Source of the DNA: Lepidodermella squamata
Taxonomy: Eukaryota; Gastrotricha
Direction of reading: 5' to 3'
NCBI GenBank assembly: GCA_047495785.1
Contig: JBLDXI010000004.1
Span: 558,001 to 622,000, forward strand
DNA length: 64,000 nt
A program made the translations under genes and the position numbers. This document shows, piece after piece, positions 59,801 through 64,000 of the stretch. Below the pieces are notes generated by a model, which was not told the DNA's origin, ran no database searches, and saw only the letters and a list, made by a program, of their open reading frames with translations. The first letter of the stretch is position 1. Each line of letters starts with the position of its first letter.

Positions 59801-60519
59801 AAATACAGCAAGTACATGAAACCCGTATAATGTTGCTGAACAAATTTTGAAAATTGGTAACGGCCGCCGACTGAAATCTCAGGCTCTGAAAATCGACGCT
59901 GTTCATCAGTCAACATAACATCGGGAAATTTAAATTAAAATGGAAAGTGTCGAAACTACCGCAAAAAAAGAACAAAAATCCGTTTTTTAGTTTTTTAGCC
60001 GAATACTTTTCATATATCGCAAAAATGTAAAAAAAAATAAAAATATTTTCTAAAAATATGATCGGATAATTTTTATCTAATTTTTATTTTTTTTCGTAAA
60101 AATTCATTTCGTTTTTTGATGCAATTTTTTCATTCATTATATCGATTAATATTATTAATTACATCAAGTTTTTGAAAGGATATTAAATAATTTACAACAA
60201 TTGAGTTTTTAATGACATAATTTAATTTAATTGCATCATAAGTTGGGTAATTAAATAATGAGAATAAATATGTGAACGAAATCAGAGATTTATAAACGGA
60301 AAGTCGCATATTTTGCGCAAATTTCACGACGCGCATCGCAACCAGCGGAAACTGTCGGCGGTAGCAGAATAGCGGACTTATGCGCAGTCACAATTTTGCG
60401 CCATCTCCCGAAATTCTGATATTCTGACTTAGAGAAAATTTCTTCACGCCCGGCGAAAATAAACTCAAGCATGTTACGCTCACTATTACGCGGTGATATA
60501 GAGGAACAATGCTCGACCC
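56842..60519. other. gene-poor AT-rich spacer
   Basis: The longest open frames (for example 59520-59906 on the minus strand) have no splice support, no conserved motif and AT-driven composition. No terminal repeats were recognised. Confidence 0.4.
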
Positions 60520-61235
60520 ATGGGATCTTTTTTCCTTCGACTTTGTGAACGGCGGCGCCCGTATGAGACGATCCAAGACAATCGGCCCAAACACGTGGCG
60601 CCGAAGAAGAAGTCATTTGAAAAGATTATCGTCAAGACTGAACCGAACTGTGATCGAAAACAATTATGGTCAAGAATAGTGGCGGCGGCTCCGGACGCTG
60701 GCTTTCAGGGCTGTAAGCAGACAGCCGAAGGGCTGGAGAAACGTCTCGTTTAGAGCGATCAATCTGCGCAGCTCTGCAAGAAGTTGGCTATCGACGGGGC
60801 CAAAGCCATTCCGCAACGGCCGGCTAAATACCGTGTCGTTCTGACTAATTTCGACACGGCGTCACGGCGACCCACATTACGGCTGCCTTTGGCGACAAAC
60901 TGGCGAAGACGGTTACCCTTCGGGGTGACCAACTGATGTTCGAACTTACTGACTTTGATCTGGCGGAGCGAGCGGTGAAGACCGGCCTGGCCGTCAAGCC
61001 GTTCCTACTTCGTTTCCGATGGTTCGTTGTGAAACCTCCTGATGTTACGCAGTGCTACCGATGCCAGCTATACGGCCACATGGCGCGAGCCTGCACTGAA
61101 GAAGAAAGATGTCTGAGATGTGGTCGACCACACAACGTGAAGACCTGTTTGCGAGCTGTTTGCTGCTGCAATTGCGGTGGCAAGCATGCCGCGAACTCGA
61201 GGGAATGCCCTCTGCGCCCGTCTTCGGCGGGCTGA
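60520..61235 (+). pseudogene. retrotransposon ORF1 with three CCHC-type knuckles
   Basis: The open pieces are joined by a stop near 60753 and a frame shift near 60870-60930. The last piece encodes CYRCQLYGHMARAC, CLRCGRPHNVKTC and CCNCGGKHAANSREC, three zinc knuckles in tandem as in ORF1/gag proteins of arthropod and nematode non-LTR elements. Upstream, FELTDFDLAERAVKTG resembles the RNA-binding part preceding such knuckles. It is not functional as it stands. Confidence 0.7.
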
Positions 61236-61574
61236 AACAAACACGCATGTGGGAAATGGTGATTTCGCAAGAAATTGCCATTTCAAGACGGGTCGAGTCG
61301 TAACTGGGATTTCTAAGAAATCCTAGTTGCCACTGCTCAAAATTGGGGAAAATTCTCAAGGAAAGGGATAGTTTGGGATTCCAACACGGTGGGGTGGTCC
61401 TGGGTGTGGGTGGAGACGGCGGGTGGTTAAGAGGGTCCCACCACTTGGCACACATGATGACCCCGCCGGTCCGCACGTGATCTTCCATAACAGTGACGCT
61501 GTAGGGGCGACCTTGATTTGCCCGACCGGCGTGGCTCTTCTGAGCCAAATGCCCCAGTAGGTTAGGGGGGGGGG
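60520..61574 (+). mobile_element. decayed non-LTR retrotransposon (ORF1 and 3' tail)
   Basis: An ORF1-like reading frame broken by stops and a shift (60520-61235) is followed by about 250 bp and a 3' end identical in plan to 40899-40984 (61491-61574, G-rich tail). No reverse transcriptase is present, so the copy has lost its centre. Confidence 0.6.
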
Positions 61575-61575
61575 A

Positions 61576-62024
61576 GCTAATAATTCCAATAACTCAAGAA
61601 AACTGGAACGAATGAAATCGGTCTAATTTTATGAGTATCAATGTGTATCAAAACAATTTCCTAAAAAAATCACGATTTATATCCTAATTTGATCATGCTA
61701 ATAATGCTGGTAAATTTCAAGAGATTTTCTGGCCGGGAAAAAGCTAAAAAATGAGGAGTCTTTAGTTGACCTGAGGAAAAATCTGCAAATCAAGGAGATA
61801 AAAGATTGAAGGGCATTTTTATAGTTATTGAAATGAATTGCTGATTTTGTCTGATAAACTGGCGTAATTTCTGATGGAAGAGTTTAACAAAAGCACGACG
61901 GCTCTCAGCGCGACTTGAGTGGCAGCTAATCCACACACTCTGTTGCATAATCAAAGTCATTTCAAAACCACAAGAACTGTAACAGGGGTTCGACACTAGG
62001 CAAGAGACGGCAGAAGTGGTAATC
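61576..62024. other. region expected to hold the LTR of the env element
   Basis: It lies directly downstream of the env stop. On the minus strand it starts near TGTGAGATTACC, but I could not define LTR borders or a polypurine tract because the partner LTR is outside the window. Confidence 0.3.
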
Positions 62025-63632
62025 TCACAACTTGCGGATGCGCTTAACGCGATTGACGCGACTGTGGATCGGGCTGTGCCGCAGGCTGCTGCCGATGTCG
62101 CAATTGATGGCGGCGATGACAATAACGACGAGGATGCGCCGCAACGTGTTCCGTGACATCACTCCAACACCGATATAGAACAGTCGACCGTAGAGTTGTG
62201 AGATAACCAGGGTTTCCAACACAGTGTTATTCGACTGATTCGTATTCACCGTAAAATCGAGCTCGTCAACACTTGCAATTTCGATTGGCGCCATCGAAAG
62301 ATTGTCCATACAGTTGGATCCAACAACCATCAGCGGTAGCTCGTCGGCAACTTGGAGCGAGCCACCACACGGAATTTGCATCACCGTACCAGCCGGTGCC
62401 AACTCCTCGGAAACGTTCTCCCCTTTCGTAAACTTGACCCGGGCATCTCCAGTCAACAACACGGTATCTCCACTGATTCGAATCGTTTTTAATCTCGGGC
62501 ACACCACTGACTCGCCATGCGCCAGAACATCGAGTGAATGGGCGTTCGGCCGAACTGTAACTCGGGATTGGCTTGCGGCGTTATCGCAAAGATAGGTTCT
62601 GGCGTTGGCTTGATGACATTGTGCCAGCCGGCTCTCTTCAAAATAAAAGTACTTGTCAACACATTTCAAAATTAACTTGCCCTTGTAAGCGTCTTCGGCA
62701 GGTCCTACACAACCGCGGTTTGTTTTCAACGTCACTGGTGACAATCGGAAGACATGGCAATTCTCCATCGCGACGATTGGTAGCGACGCCCTTAGTTGGA
62801 AGCTTACTTGTGACTGCTCGGTAACCCACTGGAAGTGTGGTCGTTGGAAGATCGGTGCGTGCCCTAGGACCATCGCCCGCGTAAGTTCCGAACCGTTAAT
62901 GTGGTTGATCGCAGAGATGACGACTGTTTCGAATTTAGCACGTACAGCGTTCGGCAAATCGCTGACTGCAAAGCTTCCCATGCGACTTGCAGCCTTCAAC
63001 CGTTCGATCTGGTCCCAAACGGTGCGTTGTTCGACGAAATTCGATAAATGCCACACTGCTAGTAGTAATTGAGAATCGACCGCATTGCCCACTCCACCTT
63101 GATAATAATTAGTGAGAAAATCCTCAATGTCGCCCACTTCACTATGGAGTTGATGAGCCTCCGTCGACAGTGTTGCCGTCTGGTCATTGATTATTCGGGC
63201 TACGGTGTTTTCGCGTTGAAGGGTGTTGGCTTCATCGAGTAGCGCTTCTTTGGCGCCCCTGCCCAATATCGAGCATTTTCCATTGAAAAGTTCATAGAAC
63301 CATCGTAGCACCGCATACTCGCAAACGTCCCGTTTGGCTCGACGGTTGTCGTCGACGGTATCGGTGAATATTGGGGTTAGTTTGGGGAAATTGGCGTTCC
63401 ATTGGTCAATCATAGCTTTGAGGGCCTTCCACTTGAACATGCCGGCTCGGATATGGAGTGGTCGGAAGTGGAGGTCGTGGTGGAGGACAACAGGGACTTC
63501 AGTGTCATACCATGCGATCATTTCATGACTGCGACCAAGAAGTAACAGCTTCTGCCAAAATTCCTGCTCGACGGGCGTCGCTACCGTTCCAATTATCGTC
63601 GCACTCCATATAACATAAGATAAAATATTCAT
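62025..63632 (-). CDS. Env-like glycoprotein of an LTR retroelement
   Basis: An uninterrupted frame of 535 residues. What is visible: a hydrophobic N-terminal segment (residues 1-19) fit for a signal peptide, a furin-type basic site RRAKR at 97-101, a helical region after it (about 125-170), many Cys and several N-x-S/T sites, and near the end a hydrophobic stretch (about 499-511) followed by a basic tail. This order is that of cleaved class I envelope proteins of the F-like type seen in env-bearing LTR elements of invertebrates (inference from architecture). A splice acceptor abuts the ATG, as expected for a spliced env message. No stops or shifts were seen, which is unusual for an old insertion. 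Confidence 0.65.
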   Translation of the reverse strand: MNILSYVIWSATIIGTVATPVEQEFWQKLLLLGRSHEMIAWYDTEVPVVLHHDLHFRPLHIRAGMFKWKALKAMIDQWNANFPKLTPIFTDTVDDNRRAKRDVCEYAVLRWFYELFNGKCSILGRGAKEALLDEANTLQRENTVARIINDQTATLSTEAHQLHSEVGDIEDFLTNYYQGGVGNAVDSQLLLAVWHLSNFVEQRTVWDQIERLKAASRMGSFAVSDLPNAVRAKFETVVISAINHINGSELTRAMVLGHAPIFQRPHFQWVTEQSQVSFQLRASLPIVAMENCHVFRLSPVTLKTNRGCVGPAEDAYKGKLILKCVDKYFYFEESRLAQCHQANARTYLCDNAASQSRVTVRPNAHSLDVLAHGESVVCPRLKTIRISGDTVLLTGDARVKFTKGENVSEELAPAGTVMQIPCGGSLQVADELPLMVVGSNCMDNLSMAPIEIASVDELDFTVNTNQSNNTVLETLVISQLYGRLFYIGVGVMSRNTLRRILVVIVIAAINCDIGSSLRHSPIHSRVNRVKRIRKL

Positions 63633-63645
63633 CTAAAAACAAAAC
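63633..63645 (-). promoter_or_regulatory. splice acceptor directly before env ATG
   Basis: On the minus strand GTTTTGTTTTTAG is immediately followed by the env ATG. This suggests that env is translated from a spliced subgenomic RNA, as in retroviruses. Confidence 0.6.
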
Positions 63646-63742
63646 ACATACACCTTGCGCTGGCGCTTGACGCCGCGCAGCAACCACTTTTTTTTAATCT
63701 TACTACATACTAAGGGTTTCGGGGTTACTGGTTACTACTGTT

Positions 63743-64000
63743 TCATTTGTGAATTGGCAATCCTTGTAGTAGTCGATCCGTTTCCTCCAGGAAGTCGTCC
63801 GTGAATGATCTGATCGGAATTACTCGTTCGTCACTTCTCGCCGGTGCAGGTTGCTCGACCGTCGGTCGCTCCGACTGTTCCTCGACATTGTGACTTGCCC
63901 AGAATTCTGGCCAATTGGTTGATTCGTCGGGGTCTTCAGCGATTACGTCGAGGTCGTCACTGCCAACATTTTCCGTCCATTGTTTAGTCGTTGTCGGTGG
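63743..64000 (-). CDS. upstream retroelement ORF, C-terminal end (partial)
   Basis: A frame open from the window edge to a TGA at 63745-63743, 85 residues. It is acidic and Pro/Glu/Asp-rich with FWASHNVEEQSERP and FTDDFLEETDRLLQG. It lies 110 bp upstream of env on the same strand, the place of the pol (or gag-pol) end in env-bearing LTR elements. The catalytic domains would be outside the window, so the identity rests on position. Confidence 0.5.
   Translation of the reverse strand, partial: PPTTTKQWTENVGSDDLDVIAEDPDESTNWPEFWASHNVEEQSERPTVEQPAPARSDERVIPIRSFTDDFLEETDRLLQGLPIHK

Noticed and set aside
59449-59906. Minus-strand frames of 89 and 128 residues
   Set aside because: AT-driven composition, overlap in two frames, no start context or motif.
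61045-61589. Minus-strand frames of 71-167 residues
   Set aside because: They lie opposite the zinc-knuckle region and 3' tail of the retrotransposon.

Overview
The window is eukaryotic and most probably from a nematode. It is AT-rich, with many short introns ending in TTTTCAG-type acceptors. It carries C-type lectin domains, a divergent nuclear receptor, a class A chemoreceptor-like GPCR, BEN-domain coding sequence and an LTR-retroelement envelope gene. The species cannot be fixed from sequence alone. Most of the 64 kb is accessory DNA, with gene islands embedded in nested transposons. No tRNA, rRNA or CRISPR array was seen.

Layout. 1-5.7 kb (minus strand): a CACTA-like transposase gene split by a 5'-truncated Helitron (683-2871). 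The Helitron has a Pif1-type helicase remnant, an extra 179-aa gene and a textbook 3' end, and it sits between 314-bp direct repeats. 5.9-6.7 kb: two hammerhead-ribozyme-like motifs. 6.7-9.5 kb (plus): a multi-exon BEN-domain gene with a TA-flanked MITE in one intron. 11-19.6 kb: a lectin/Cys-rich cluster made of a terminal C-type-lectin fragment, an 11-exon minus-strand gene (signal peptide, Cys-rich modules, C-type lectin domain), a relic first exon, and a plus-strand paralogue with duplicated Cys-rich modules and no lectin domain. 20.5-25.5 kb: a pogo-type element into which a second element with 62-bp subterminal repeats is inserted. 25.7-37.5 kb: a rearranged nuclear-receptor locus with an exact 2,398-bp tandem duplication, an inverted copy behind a 35-bp fold-back, and a 3.25-kb transposon present in one copy and absent from the other. 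37.5-38.9 kb (minus): a GPCR gene. 42.7-46.3 kb (minus): a seven-exon DDE-type transposase of unassigned family. 46.6-56.8 kb: MITEs and small genes, including a stand-alone Cys-rich zinc-finger gene resembling a piggyBac tail. 60.5-61.6 kb: a decayed non-LTR retrotransposon. 62-64 kb (minus): the 3' part of an env-bearing LTR retroelement that runs off the window.

Functionally, the host-type genes are secreted Cys-rich/lectin proteins, a BEN-domain nuclear protein, a nuclear receptor fragment and a GPCR. They are neighbours rather than an operon. The rest is the product of at least six transposon superfamilies and of template-switching rearrangements. Exon joins were tested by codon phase; where the phase fails this is stated.
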